DNA of 64,000 nt, taken from positions 310,001-374,000 of the forward strand of contig NZ_BMYS01000001.1 in NCBI RefSeq assembly GCF_014652395.1, given 5' to 3'. Both the position numbers and the translations under genes were made by a program. Source of the stretch: Advenella faeciporci. GTDB lineage: Bacteria; Pseudomonadota; Gammaproteobacteria; Burkholderiales; Burkholderiaceae_B. Below, in pieces: positions 1-8,410 of the stretch. Numbering within the stretch: the first letter of the stretch is position 1; each line of letters begins with the position of its first letter. The notes under the pieces were generated by a model. That model worked only from the letters and a program-made list of their open reading frames with translations, searched no databases and was not told the origin of the DNA.

Positions 1-1
1 A

Positions 2-994
2 ATGTGGGAAATCGATCCGGCCAAATCCAAACCGGGCCTGGTTATTCATACTTCCGGCTGGCCACTTGATTCGGACACGTATGGTGGCACCTTCCTGTAT
101 CACCTTGATAACAATATTGTAGTGGTGGGTATGGTAGTGGGCCTTGATTACGCCAACCCATGGCTGTCTCCTTTTGAGGAATTCCAGCGCTACAAGACAC
201 ACCCCAGCATCAAGCCTTATTTTGAGAATGGCAAACGGATTGCTTATGGTGCACGAGCCCTTACCGCTGGCGGCCTGCTTTCCCTGCCCAAACTGGTATT
301 CCCGGGTGGCGCCATGGTGGGTTGCGAAGCCGGCTTCCTGAATGCGTCACGCATCAAGGGCAGCCATGCCGCCATCAAAACCGGCGCACTGGCCGCTCAG
401 GCCCTGTATGATGCATTGGTTGCCGAACGCAGCCACGACATCTTAAGCGATTACCCCATTGCCTTCGAACAGTCCTGGCTGTACAAAGAGCTGAACAAGG
501 CGCGCAACTTCAAGCAATGGTTCAAAAAAGGCCGTACCGTGGGCACCATCATGACCGGTGTCGAACAACTGCTTTTCCAGGGCAAAATGCCATGGACCAT
601 TCACCGCACCAAGGCTGATCATGAATGCCTGAAACCGGCCGCGGAATGCGCAAAAATCGAATACCCCAAACCAGATGGCAAAATCACGTTTGATCGCCTG
701 AGTTCGGTGTTCATTTCAAATACCAACCATGATGAAAATGAACCGATTCACCTGACCCTGAAAAACCCCGATATTCCGGTTGACACCAACCTGAAGGTTT
801 ATGCAGGCCCCGAACAGCGCTATTGCCCTGCCGGTGTTTACGAATTTATCAAAGACGATAACGGCGAAGATAAACTGCAAATCAACGCACAAAACTGCGT
901 TCATTGCAAAACCTGTGATATTAAAGACCCAACCCAGAATATTGTTTGGGTGGCCCCACAGGGTGGTGAAGGTCCTGTTTACAGTGGCATGTAA
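2..994 (+). CDS. Electron transfer flavoprotein:ubiquinone oxidoreductase, C-terminal part (5' end outside window)
   Basis: Passes electrons from reduced ETF (fed by acyl-CoA dehydrogenases) to ubiquinone at the inner membrane. The 330 residues visible are the C-terminal part of a protein normally near 550 residues. They show the FAD-domain segment PGGAMVGCEAGFLNASRIKG and the 4Fe-4S ferredoxin-like end, with the first cluster cysteine in YCPAGVYEF and three more in NCVHCKTCDIKDP, followed by the usual GGEGPVYSGM terminus. The reading frame is open to the window edge, so the ATG at base 2 is almost certainly internal. It reads toward the beta-oxidation operon that starts 1.8 kb downstream, and the two would work together, but a hairpin pair after the stop makes it a separate transcript. 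Confidence 0.95.
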   Translation: MWEIDPAKSKPGLVIHTSGWPLDSDTYGGTFLYHLDNNIVVVGMVVGLDYANPWLSPFEEFQRYKTHPSIKPYFENGKRIAYGARALTAGGLLSLPKLVFPGGAMVGCEAGFLNASRIKGSHAAIKTGALAAQALYDALVAERSHDILSDYPIAFEQSWLYKELNKARNFKQWFKKGRTVGTIMTGVEQLLFQGKMPWTIHRTKADHECLKPAAECAKIEYPKPDGKITFDRLSSVFISNTNHDENEPIHLTLKNPDIPVDTNLKVYAGPEQRYCPAGVYEFIKDDNGEDKLQINAQNCVHCKTCDIKDPTQNIVWVAPQGGEGPVYSGM

Positions 995-1009
995 TTGCTG
1001 GCTAACCAT

Positions 1010-1041
1010 TTGCCCAGCCTGGCCCAGATAGGGCTGGGCAA
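1010..1041 (+). other. Stem-loop just after ETF:QO
   Basis: A perfect 10-base-pair inverted repeat (TTGCCCAGCC / GGCTGGGCAA, loop 12) sits 15 bases after the stop codon. It has no T-run, so alone it is not a classical terminator. It may protect the 3' end of the message or act with the true terminator 45 bases further on. Confidence 0.5.
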
Positions 1042-1085
1042 GGCAGCAGTAAAACCGGGATTTTCATATCATTAAAATACCAAAG

Positions 1086-1114
1086 ACGCCATTCAAGCAG
1101 TGGCGTTTTTTTTT
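1086..1114 (+). terminator. Rho-independent terminator of the ETF:QO gene
   Basis: Stem ACGCCA / TGGCGT with a 9-base loop, followed directly by nine T residues. The remaining stretch up to the next gene (1115-1467) is strongly AT-rich. It should contain the promoter of the NlpC/P60 gene, but I see no confident -35/-10 pair and no other feature there. Confidence 0.8.
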
Positions 1115-1467
1115 CATGTTTTTTACCACAGATACAAATTCATACTTATTTGTTTAATTTCAATCAAATTAACCACAAAAACATGACAAATAAAAGAATT
1201 TAATAACAAATACTCCTATCTCCCTGCAAAAACCAGTCAATCACTCACAATAAAACGTCTTTTCTTGTGTTCAATAATTTTACCTATGAAAAACACAGGA
1301 AATCACGCCTTAATGGAAGCAATACAAAGGGCAAATTACTTGCGATGTTATTGATTTTTCTATAGAATTCACTAAGCTTTTTGGATAAAGCAAGTACGAA
1401 TACCTTACACTTTTAATTATATGTTACGACTATGCATCCACAATTACCCACGCATCAACGGGGGATA

Positions 1468-2136
1468 ATGGCTTATTGCGGCCATTTTCTACTTGCAATC
1501 TCTTGCATAACCCTTAGCAATGCAGCTTCAGCAAAAAATGTTTCCGAAGATCCGATCCGGCAACTCGTTAGCACCCAACAATCCATTTCCCTTGATCAAG
1601 CGGTTGAAGTCGGCGAGCAATACCCCCTGCCAGATACCAATATCAACTGGTCTCCCAAACTGTCCGACCCTATTGGTGACCTGATTGTACAGGCCAAAAT
1701 GGATCGTTTAAACAGGGATGCTTCCATCAGCATCAATAAATCCGGATCCAGTGAACTGGCACAGGCGGCCCTGAACTATCTGGGCGTACGCTATCGTTTT
1801 GGTGGCACAACCCCAAGCACCGGTTTTGACTGCAGCGGCTTTATTTACTATACCGCCAGCAAATACATGGGTGTTAACCTGCCACGCAACTCTGAATCAA
1901 TGGCGGGCATTGGCCTAAAGGTATCCAAAGACTCCCTTAAACCCGGAGACCTGGTTTTCTTTAACACCCGCGGATTTACCTATTCCCACGTAGGCATCTA
2001 TTTGGGTGCCAACAAATTCGTTCACTCCCCACGCACCGGAACGGTTGTCCGTGTTGAAGACATGAGCAATGCTTACTGGACAAAACGCTATAACGGTGCC
2101 CGCCGTCTTGAGGGCCGAACCCTGGCAGCATACTAA
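1468..2136 (+). CDS. Secreted NlpC/P60 cysteine peptidase (peptidoglycan hydrolase)
   Basis: Probable cell-wall endopeptidase cleaving peptide stems in the periplasm. From the chosen start the protein has 222 residues: a signal peptide (MAYCGHFLLAISCITLSNA, likely cut after ASA), a linker of about 70 residues, then an NlpC/P60 domain. Catalytic residues are visible: Cys122 in FDCSGF, His174 in SHVGIY and His186 in FVHSP. An in-frame ATG exists at 1432, but it has no Shine-Dalgarno sequence and would put charged residues before the signal peptide. The ATG at 1468 follows GGGGGA closely. The gene stands alone in AT-rich flanks. Closest named relatives are Spr/MepS-type hydrolases, but the exact bond cut cannot be read from sequence. 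Confidence 0.88.
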   Translation: MAYCGHFLLAISCITLSNAASAKNVSEDPIRQLVSTQQSISLDQAVEVGEQYPLPDTNINWSPKLSDPIGDLIVQAKMDRLNRDASISINKSGSSELAQAALNYLGVRYRFGGTTPSTGFDCSGFIYYTASKYMGVNLPRNSESMAGIGLKVSKDSLKPGDLVFFNTRGFTYSHVGIYLGANKFVHSPRTGTVVRVEDMSNAYWTKRYNGARRLEGRTLAAY

Positions 2137-2157
2137 GCCCCAACCATCAGAAAAACC

Positions 2158-2194
2158 AAAAAACCTCATCCGCGTAATGCTGATGAGGTTTTTT
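2158..2194. terminator. Bidirectional terminator between convergent genes
   Basis: A 13-base-pair stem (AAAAAACCTCATC / GATGAGGTTTTTT, loop 11) lies between the NlpC/P60 gene and the convergent DUF2325 gene. The T-tract on one arm and A-tract on the other let it end transcription from both sides. Confidence 0.85.
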
Positions 2195-2232
2195 AATTCT
2201 GGTCTGGGAAGACATTGTTAATGGGCGGATTC

Positions 2233-2586
2233 TCAACTTGGGGCACAATGTGCCTCGACCTGTTTCTGCGGGCAACGCTCGCAACACCTGTACCCGCATA
2301 GTGTCAATGCCTGCTGCATGCTGCCTAGCGAACGCCGGCAGGCCACCACGGGTACCCCCGCACGCTGGGCCGCTGAACGAAAAGACTTCATTACATTATG
2401 GCCCAGAAAATCGGTCAACAAAATAACCACCTGTGTGCCACTGGGCAGCTGATAGGTTTTTTTCTGATGTGCAGGTTCCCTGCCACTAATATGTTGCCTG
2501 ATTTCAATATTATGATCTTTAAGCAAACCGGGGATATTTCCCAAACGATCTGCCCCTACGATTACCGCATTCATACTCATACTCAT
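2233..2586 (-). CDS. DUF2325 family protein with cysteine-rich C-terminus
   Basis: Small protein of 117 residues, function unknown. It opens with a Rossmann-like strand and turn (MNAVIVGADRLGNIPGLL) and continues with alternating strands and helices typical of DUF2325. The C-terminal third holds six cysteines: C83, C97, C101, C102, C105 and C114, including the close group CGYRCCERC, which could bind metal or an Fe-S cluster (inference). The start ATG at 2586 has a good Shine-Dalgarno AAAGGAGAG; MSMSM gives alternative starts a few codons in. It is transcribed alone. A Fur box lies inside its promoter, so it is probably made when iron is scarce. No neighbour suggests a pathway. Confidence 0.8.
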   Translation of the reverse strand: MSMSMNAVIVGADRLGNIPGLLKDHNIEIRQHISGREPAHQKKTYQLPSGTQVVILLTDFLGHNVMKSFRSAAQRAGVPVVACRRSLGSMQQALTLCGYRCCERCPQKQVEAHCAPS

Positions 2587-2612
2587 TTCAGACTCTCCTT
2601 TAGATGAGTCAA

Positions 2613-2642
2613 ATTATAAATGATAATCATTATCAATAACAA
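2613..2642 (-). promoter_or_regulatory. Sigma-70-type promoter of the DUF2325 gene
   Basis: Read on the minus strand: -35 TTGTTA (2642-2637), 18-base spacer, -10 TATAAT (2618-2613), ending 27 bases before the start codon. The -10 is a perfect consensus and the spacer is filled by the Fur box. Confidence 0.65.
2618..2637. promoter_or_regulatory. Fur box
   Basis: AATGATAATCATTATCA matches the classical Fur site; its core TGATAAT-C-ATTATCA (2621-2635) is a perfect 7-1-7 inverted repeat. It lies between the -35 and -10 elements of the DUF2325 promoter, an ideal place for repression by Fe-Fur. The next gene on the plus strand starts 165 bases away and less clearly depends on it. Confidence 0.82.
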
Positions 2643-2802
2643 GATATTTTTGCATATATCAGGATTCTGCCAATAAGTGCAGAAGCCTGGCCGCAGTGGT
2701 ACCATACCCATGAGAAGTCCATTCTCATATACAGGACAATGACAAGGTCATTGTGCCCTGATTGCTGGCTCGATAAATATATTTTTCTGCCAGGAGGTCT
2801 CC

Positions 2803-5118
2803 ATGCCCCTCTTTCAGCGATTGCGTAACTGGCGCAAAAACACCATCAGTGCCTACATACTGAAGGCTTTCAAAAAAGCACTGCCTCCAATGTCTTCCAC
2901 AGAGAAAGAGGCAATCGAGGCCGGCACGGTCTGGTGGGAGGCCGAACTGTTCAGCGGGCGTCCCGACTGGCAAAAGCTGATGGGATATCCGGCTCCTTCA
3001 CTGAGTGCACAAGAACAGGCTTTTCTGGACAATGAAGTTCAACAAGTCTGCGCACTGGTAAATGACTGGGAAGTGACCACCCAGGACCTGGATTTGCCCG
3101 AAGCTGCCTGGCAATATATTAAAGAAAAAAAATTTCTGGGTATGATTATTCCAGTACAGTATGGTGGTCTTGGTTTTTCGGCCTTTGCCCACTCTGAAGT
3201 CATTACCCGACTTTCCACCCGAAACTCGGCACTGGCGGTTTCTGTCATGGTGCCCAACTCCCTGGGTCCTGCTGAACTCCTGATTCATTATGGCACTCCA
3301 GAACAAAAAAACCACTACCTGCCACGGCTTGCCAGCGGACAGGAAATTCCTGCCTTTGCACTTACCAGCCCCTGGGCCGGCTCTGATGCCGCCGCCATTC
3401 CCGATAGCGGGGTGGTCTGCAAAGGCCTTTGGGAAGGTGAAGAGGTGCTGGGCATGCGCGTGAGCTGGGACAAACGCTACATCACCCTGGCACCCGTGTG
3501 CACCCTGCTGGGTCTGGCTTTCAGGCTGTACGACCCCGATGGCTTGCTAGGCGAGCAAAAAGAAATTGGTATTACCTGCGCCCTGGTGCCGCGTGACCAT
3601 CACGGTGTGGAAATTGGCCGACGGCATTTCCCGCTTAACGCCATGTTCATGAATGGCCCTACCCGGGGCAAAGAAGTTTTCATGCCATTGAGCTTTATTA
3701 TTGGCGGCCCAGCAATGGCCGGGCAAGGTTGGCGCATGCTGATGGAATGCCTGGCTGCCGGCCGCGCCATTTCCCTGCCATCGTCCAACGTGGGAATGTC
3801 GCAACTGGCTGTTCGTACGGTGGGCGCCTACGCCCGTATCCGCACACAATTCAACCTGCCGGTTGGCCGCTTCGAAGGGGTTGAGGAGGTGCTTGCCCGC
3901 ATGGGCACCAATATGTATGCCAGCAATGCCGTACGCATCATGACAGCGGGCGCCGTTGATCTGGGCGAAAAACCCTCGGTGGTGTCATCAATGGCCAAAT
4001 ACCATGTCACCGAACATGCCCGCAGCATTGTTAATGACGCCATGGACATTATTGGCGGCAAGGGAATCTGCCTGGGTCCTTCCAATTTTTTGGGACGTGC
4101 TTACCAGCAGATCCCCATTGGCATTACCGTGGAAGGTGCCAATATCCTGACCCGCAGCCTGATCATTTTCGGCCAGGGTGCCATCCGCTGTCACCCCTAT
4201 ATATTAAAGGAAATGCAAGCCGCACAGGAAGCAGACCCCGTCACGTCCCTTGACAGCTTTGACCGGCTTTTCTGGCAACATATCGGGTTCAGTACCCGCA
4301 ATGGCCTGCGCACTCTGGCCAGCGGTCTGTTGGGGGCCAGGATATTTACCCTGCGTCACCAGGCCGCCCCCGAAACCATGATATATTACCGTCAGCTCAC
4401 CCGACTGTCCGGCATACTCGCTTTCATGGCCGATATCACCATGCTTGCCATGGGGGGCAGCCTGAAACGCCGTGAAAAAATATCCGCCCGGCTGGGCGAT
4501 GTTCTGGCCCGGCTTTATATTGCCTCCTGCGTGCTTAAGCAATACGAAAACAACGGCCGCCAGCAAGATGAGCTGTCTTTTGTGCACAAAGCCCTCCAGC
4601 AATGCCTGTTTGATGCGCAAACAGCCCTGCTGCAAACCTGCCGCAATTTTCCTAACCGGGCCATTGGCTTGTTGATGCGTTTGGTCAGTTTTCCCTGGGG
4701 TGCTTCATTTTCCGCACCGGCTGACGCGCTTGATAGCCCCATTTGCGAACAGCTGATGCAACCGGGCAGTACCCGTGACCGCCTGACCGCCAACTGTTAC
4801 CTGCCCACCCATCCTGAAGACCCAGTGAGCGCCATCGAACAGGCACTGGTTTATGCCATCAAGGCTGAACCGGTTGAAGCCAAAATCCGTCAAGATGAAA
4901 AAAATGGCCTATTCAAAAATCATCCTGATGCCAACGTCAGGGATATCGCCCGGCTTGCTTTCGACATGAACCGCATCAGTGCCGAAGAATATGAGCTGCT
5001 GGCAATCCGTAACCGGCTCAGAGATACCGTGATCCATGTGGATGATTTCCCCAAAGACTTGCGAAACCCGGCCGCCTTCATGAATATCCGGAACACCTGT
5101 CAAGGAGACCGACCATGA
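2803..5118 (+). CDS. fadE: Acyl-CoA dehydrogenase, FadE type
   Basis: First step of fatty-acid beta-oxidation: FAD-dependent oxidation of acyl-CoA to enoyl-CoA, passing electrons to ETF. The 771 residues show the FadE hallmark near the N-terminus (EKEAIEAGTVWWEAELFSG), the acyl-CoA dehydrogenase core, the catalytic-region segment VEGANILTRSLIIFGQGAIR (Glu near 443), and a C-terminal DUF1974 extension. E. coli FadE is about 815 residues with a hydrophobic N-terminus. Here that segment is absent and a short basic amphipathic stretch replaces it, so membrane association would be peripheral. AGGAGG precedes the ATG. First gene of an operon; its stop overlaps the thiolase start by 4 bases (ATGA). 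Confidence 0.95.
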   Translation: MPLFQRLRNWRKNTISAYILKAFKKALPPMSSTEKEAIEAGTVWWEAELFSGRPDWQKLMGYPAPSLSAQEQAFLDNEVQQVCALVNDWEVTTQDLDLPEAAWQYIKEKKFLGMIIPVQYGGLGFSAFAHSEVITRLSTRNSALAVSVMVPNSLGPAELLIHYGTPEQKNHYLPRLASGQEIPAFALTSPWAGSDAAAIPDSGVVCKGLWEGEEVLGMRVSWDKRYITLAPVCTLLGLAFRLYDPDGLLGEQKEIGITCALVPRDHHGVEIGRRHFPLNAMFMNGPTRGKEVFMPLSFIIGGPAMAGQGWRMLMECLAAGRAISLPSSNVGMSQLAVRTVGAYARIRTQFNLPVGRFEGVEEVLARMGTNMYASNAVRIMTAGAVDLGEKPSVVSSMAKYHVTEHARSIVNDAMDIIGGKGICLGPSNFLGRAYQQIPIGITVEGANILTRSLIIFGQGAIRCHPYILKEMQAAQEADPVTSLDSFDRLFWQHIGFSTRNGLRTLASGLLGARIFTLRHQAAPETMIYYRQLTRLSGILAFMADITMLAMGGSLKRREKISARLGDVLARLYIASCVLKQYENNGRQQDELSFVHKALQQCLFDAQTALLQTCRNFPNRAIGLLMRLVSFPWGASFSAPADALDSPICEQLMQPGSTRDRLTANCYLPTHPEDPVSAIEQALVYAIKAEPVEAKIRQDEKNGLFKNHPDANVRDIARLAFDMNRISAEEYELLAIRNRLRDTVIHVDDFPKDLRNPAAFMNIRNTCQGDRP

Positions 5119-6407
5119 CTTTCAAACCCGTCTATATTATTGATGGTGCCAGAACCCCGTTTCTGAAAGCGCGTAATGCACCGGGTCCTTTTTCGGCTAG
5201 CGAACTGGCCGTACAAACCAGCCGCAGCCTCTTGTTGCGCCAATCCTTCAATGCCTCTGAGCTGGATGAGGTCATTGTGGGCTGCGCATCTCCTTCTGCC
5301 GACGAAACCAATATCGGCCGGGTCGTTGGCTTGCGTATTGGCACCGGCTATCATGTTCCCGCCTGGACGGTCATGCGCAATTGTGCCTCGGGCATGCAGG
5401 CGCTGGACAGCGCCCTGACCAACATACAAAATGGTCGTTCACACCTGGTCTTGGCCTGCGGCACCGATGCCCTGTCCCATGCGCCCATTCTGTTTTCCGA
5501 CAAAATGGTCCATTGGCTCAGCCAATGGAATGCCGCACAAAGCACGGGACAAAAAATAAAGGCCCTGCGCAACTTCAGGCCCGCTTACCTGGCACCGGTC
5601 ATTGGCCTGCTAAAAGGCTTGAAAGACCCGGTCATTGGCATCTCCATGGGCCAAACGGCCGAGAACCTGGCCTGGAAATTTGGCATTACCCGCCAGGAAA
5701 TGGACGCCTATAGCGCCCGCAGTCATCAACGCACCATCGAAGCACAAAACCGCAAGCAATTTGATGAAATCACCCCCATCATTGATGCCCAGGGCAATCT
5801 ATATACTGACGATGACGGGGTTCGCCGTGACTCCACCCCCGACAAACTGGCAAAATTAAAGGCGGTATTTGACCGTCCCAGTGGCAATATCACGGCTGGC
5901 AACAGCTCACAGGTCAGTGATGGCGCCGCAGTCCTGATCCTGGCCTCCGAAGAGGCGGTACAAAAATGGGGCCTGCAGCCAATAGGAAAAATCACCGACT
6001 GCCAATGGGCCGCCCTTGATCCCGCCCAGATGGGACTGGGGCCCGTGCATGCCTGCATACCGCTACTGCAACGTAATGGCTTACGCTTGCAAGATCCTGA
6101 TTTATGGGAAATCAATGAGGCTTTTGCCGCCCAGGTACTGGGCTGCATCCGCGCCTTTGCAAGCGAAGAGTATTGCCAGGAACATTTCAACACCCCGGCC
6201 TGGGGCACATTGGATCAAGAGAAACTGAATGTGGATGGTGGTGCGATTGCGATTGGCCATCCGGTTGGTGCATCGGGTGCCCGCATCGTCTTGCACCTGC
6301 TGCATGCTCTTCGGGTACGTAATCTGCATAAGGGGGTTGCCACGATTTGCATTGGCGGAGGCCAGGGTGGCGCCATGCTGATAGAAACCATGAAGGATGA
6401 GCCATGA
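5115..6407 (+). CDS. Acetyl-CoA acyltransferase (thiolase, FadA/FadI type)
   Basis: Last step of beta-oxidation, thiolytic cleavage of 3-ketoacyl-CoA to acetyl-CoA and a shortened acyl-CoA. Of 430 residues, the nucleophilic cysteine is about Cys90 in NCASGMQALDSAL, the histidine is in GGAIAIGHPVGASGARI (about 381), and the second cysteine is in CIGGGQGGAM (about 412). The length is closer to FadI (about 436) than FadA (about 387), while NEAFAAQ is shared by both, so I leave the symbol open. The start has AAGGAGA upstream. Overlaps by 4 bases both the dehydrogenase before it and the hydratase/dehydrogenase after it, which implies translational coupling. Confidence 0.94.
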   Translation: MTFKPVYIIDGARTPFLKARNAPGPFSASELAVQTSRSLLLRQSFNASELDEVIVGCASPSADETNIGRVVGLRIGTGYHVPAWTVMRNCASGMQALDSALTNIQNGRSHLVLACGTDALSHAPILFSDKMVHWLSQWNAAQSTGQKIKALRNFRPAYLAPVIGLLKGLKDPVIGISMGQTAENLAWKFGITRQEMDAYSARSHQRTIEAQNRKQFDEITPIIDAQGNLYTDDDGVRRDSTPDKLAKLKAVFDRPSGNITAGNSSQVSDGAAVLILASEEAVQKWGLQPIGKITDCQWAALDPAQMGLGPVHACIPLLQRNGLRLQDPDLWEINEAFAAQVLGCIRAFASEEYCQEHFNTPAWGTLDQEKLNVDGGAIAIGHPVGASGARIVLHLLHALRVRNLHKGVATICIGGGQGGAMLIETMKDEP

Positions 6408-8335
6408 GCACAGAACTGAATGTAAAGAACTGGTCGTTGCAGATTGATGCCAGGCAAATTGCCTGGCTCAGCATCAACTGCCCCGAACGCAGCATGAATG
6501 CGCTGTCTGCCCAGGTCATGGAGGAACTGAAAACAGCCCTTGACCATCTGGGACAGCATACCATCAAGGGCCTGGTCTTTTTATCGGGTAAAAGCAACGG
6601 CTTTATTGCTGGTGCCGATATTAAGGAATTTTCCGATTTCAGCAGCCCCGATGATGGAAAACAGCTCATTGAACGGGGCTGGAACCTGTTCAACCGCATT
6701 GAAAAACTGCCCTTTCCCACGCTTGCACTCATTCATGGTGCCTGCCTGGGCGGGGGTCTGGAACTGGCCCTTGCCTGTAAATACCGGATGTTGATTGACA
6801 CGCCCACACCCGCCCTTAGCCTGCCTGAAGTCATGCTGGGCATCTACCCTGCCTGGGGTGGCCTGATGCGGCTGCCTGCCTTAATTGGCCCTCAGGCCGG
6901 ATTGGACATGATCCTGACCGGCAGAACCCTGGATACCATCAAGGCCCAATCAGTGGGGCTGGTTGATTGGGTGGTTGCCCCTCGCGTGGCCCGCCAAAAC
7001 GCGGCCGATTGGGTGTTGTCGGGACGCCCGCGCAGCCAGGCCAAAGGGCTGGCCAAATGGCTTAACAGGCAGCCCCTTAAAAGGCTGGTTGCCCGCCAGG
7101 CCCGAAAAAACGTGGCCCGCAAAGATCCTGATGCCCATTACCCCGCCCCCCGGGCAATTATTGATTTATGGGAACAGCACAACGGTAATGGCCTGGCCGC
7201 GCCGGATATTGTCAACCGGCTGTTGAACTCTCCCGTAACCGCCAACCTGATCCGGGTTTTTCACTTGCAGGAAAGGCTCAAAGCATTCGGCAAGCAAGGC
7301 GGCCTGCCACCGGTGTTGCAGGTGCATGTGATTGGGGCCGGCGTCATGGGTGGTGGCATTGCGGCCTGGTGCGCCTTGCAAGGCATCAAAACCACCCTGC
7401 AAGACACCGATTACAGCCGCATTGCGAACGCTTTCAAGGCCGCTGCCCCGCTCTTTGCCCGCAAAGACCGGCTGACTGCCCAGGCCGCCCGCGACAGGCT
7501 GATTCCTGATCCTGACGGACACGGTATCGCCACCGCTGACCTGGTGATTGAAGCCATTTATGAAGAAGAGCAAGCCAAACAGGACCTTTATCAAAAGCTT
7601 GAAGCCTTGATGAAACCGGATGCCTTCCTTGCCAGCAATACCTCAAGCCTTTCTATTCAGGCGCTGCGTAGCGGCCTGAAACGGCCGGAACGTTTTCTGG
7701 GCATTCATTTCTTTAATCCTGTCGCAAAAATGCCACTGGTTGAAATTGTGCATGCCGAAGGCATCAGCCCGCAAACCATTAACCGTGCCTGCGCCTTTGC
7801 GGGGCAAATTGGCAAGCTGCCACTGCCGGTACAAGACACCCCAGGATTCCTGGTTAATGCAGTGCTGGCCCCCTATATGCTGGAAGCCATGCACTGTGTT
7901 GATGAAGGGATTGACCCCGAAGTCATTGATACGGCCATGTTGGCATTTGGCATGCCAATGGGCCCCATTGAGCTGGCTGATACGGTAGGACTGGATATTG
8001 CCCTGGCGGCTGGCACTCAATTATCAACCGGCAAACCCGTCCCCAACTGCATGACTCGCCTGGTGGCGCAAAACAAGCTGGGCATCAAGACAGGTGAAGG
8101 GTTTTATAACTGGAAAAACAGAAAGCATGGCATCCGTTCAAACAAACCCGTTCCGGATGGATTAGCCCAGCGCCTGATTACGCCATTCATTGAACAGGCC
8201 AGACGACAAACCGAAAAAGGTATTACCGGAGATGATGACCTGACCGATGCAGGCATTATTTTTGGCACCGGATTTGCTCCATTCAGAGGGGGTCCGCTTC
8301 ATTACCGCAAAACCAGCTTCGGGAAAATCCCCTGA
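6404..8335 (+). CDS. Bifunctional enoyl-CoA hydratase / 3-hydroxyacyl-CoA dehydrogenase
   Basis: Middle two steps of beta-oxidation in one protein (FadB/FadJ-type alpha subunit), partner of the thiolase. The crotonase half has the oxyanion segment FIAGADIKEF and catalytic glutamates in GGGLELAL (about 119) and LPEVMLGIYPAWGG (about 141). The dehydrogenase half begins with the NAD-binding VIGAGVMGGGIAA (about 309) and has SNTSSLSI and GIHFFNPVAKMP. At 643 residues it is shorter than E. coli FadB/FadJ (about 715-730): the linker is compact and the protein stops soon after FGTGFAPFRGGPLHY, where relatives usually run some 40-50 residues more. The bases after the stop do not restore that tail in another frame, so it is a real short end or an older truncation. 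Confidence 0.93.
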   Translation: MSTELNVKNWSLQIDARQIAWLSINCPERSMNALSAQVMEELKTALDHLGQHTIKGLVFLSGKSNGFIAGADIKEFSDFSSPDDGKQLIERGWNLFNRIEKLPFPTLALIHGACLGGGLELALACKYRMLIDTPTPALSLPEVMLGIYPAWGGLMRLPALIGPQAGLDMILTGRTLDTIKAQSVGLVDWVVAPRVARQNAADWVLSGRPRSQAKGLAKWLNRQPLKRLVARQARKNVARKDPDAHYPAPRAIIDLWEQHNGNGLAAPDIVNRLLNSPVTANLIRVFHLQERLKAFGKQGGLPPVLQVHVIGAGVMGGGIAAWCALQGIKTTLQDTDYSRIANAFKAAAPLFARKDRLTAQAARDRLIPDPDGHGIATADLVIEAIYEEEQAKQDLYQKLEALMKPDAFLASNTSSLSIQALRSGLKRPERFLGIHFFNPVAKMPLVEIVHAEGISPQTINRACAFAGQIGKLPLPVQDTPGFLVNAVLAPYMLEAMHCVDEGIDPEVIDTAMLAFGMPMGPIELADTVGLDIALAAGTQLSTGKPVPNCMTRLVAQNKLGIKTGEGFYNWKNRKHGIRSNKPVPDGLAQRLITPFIEQARRQTEKGITGDDDLTDAGIIFGTGFAPFRGGPLHYRKTSFGKIP

Positions 8336-8410
8336 AAAAACCGCCATCGACCTCGGCTATACTTATCTGCACATACCCGTTATAACAACAGGACAGAAGG
8401 GGAAAAAAGG

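Noticed and set aside
2700-2760. Hairpins TGAGAA/TTCTCA and CAATGAC/GTCATTG as a terminator
   Set aside because: No T-run and no gene ends toward them; possibly part of the fadE leader, but too weak to call.
8336-8410. Lost C-terminus of the hydratase/dehydrogenase in another frame
   Set aside because: None of the three frames after the stop continues the family sequence for more than a few residues.
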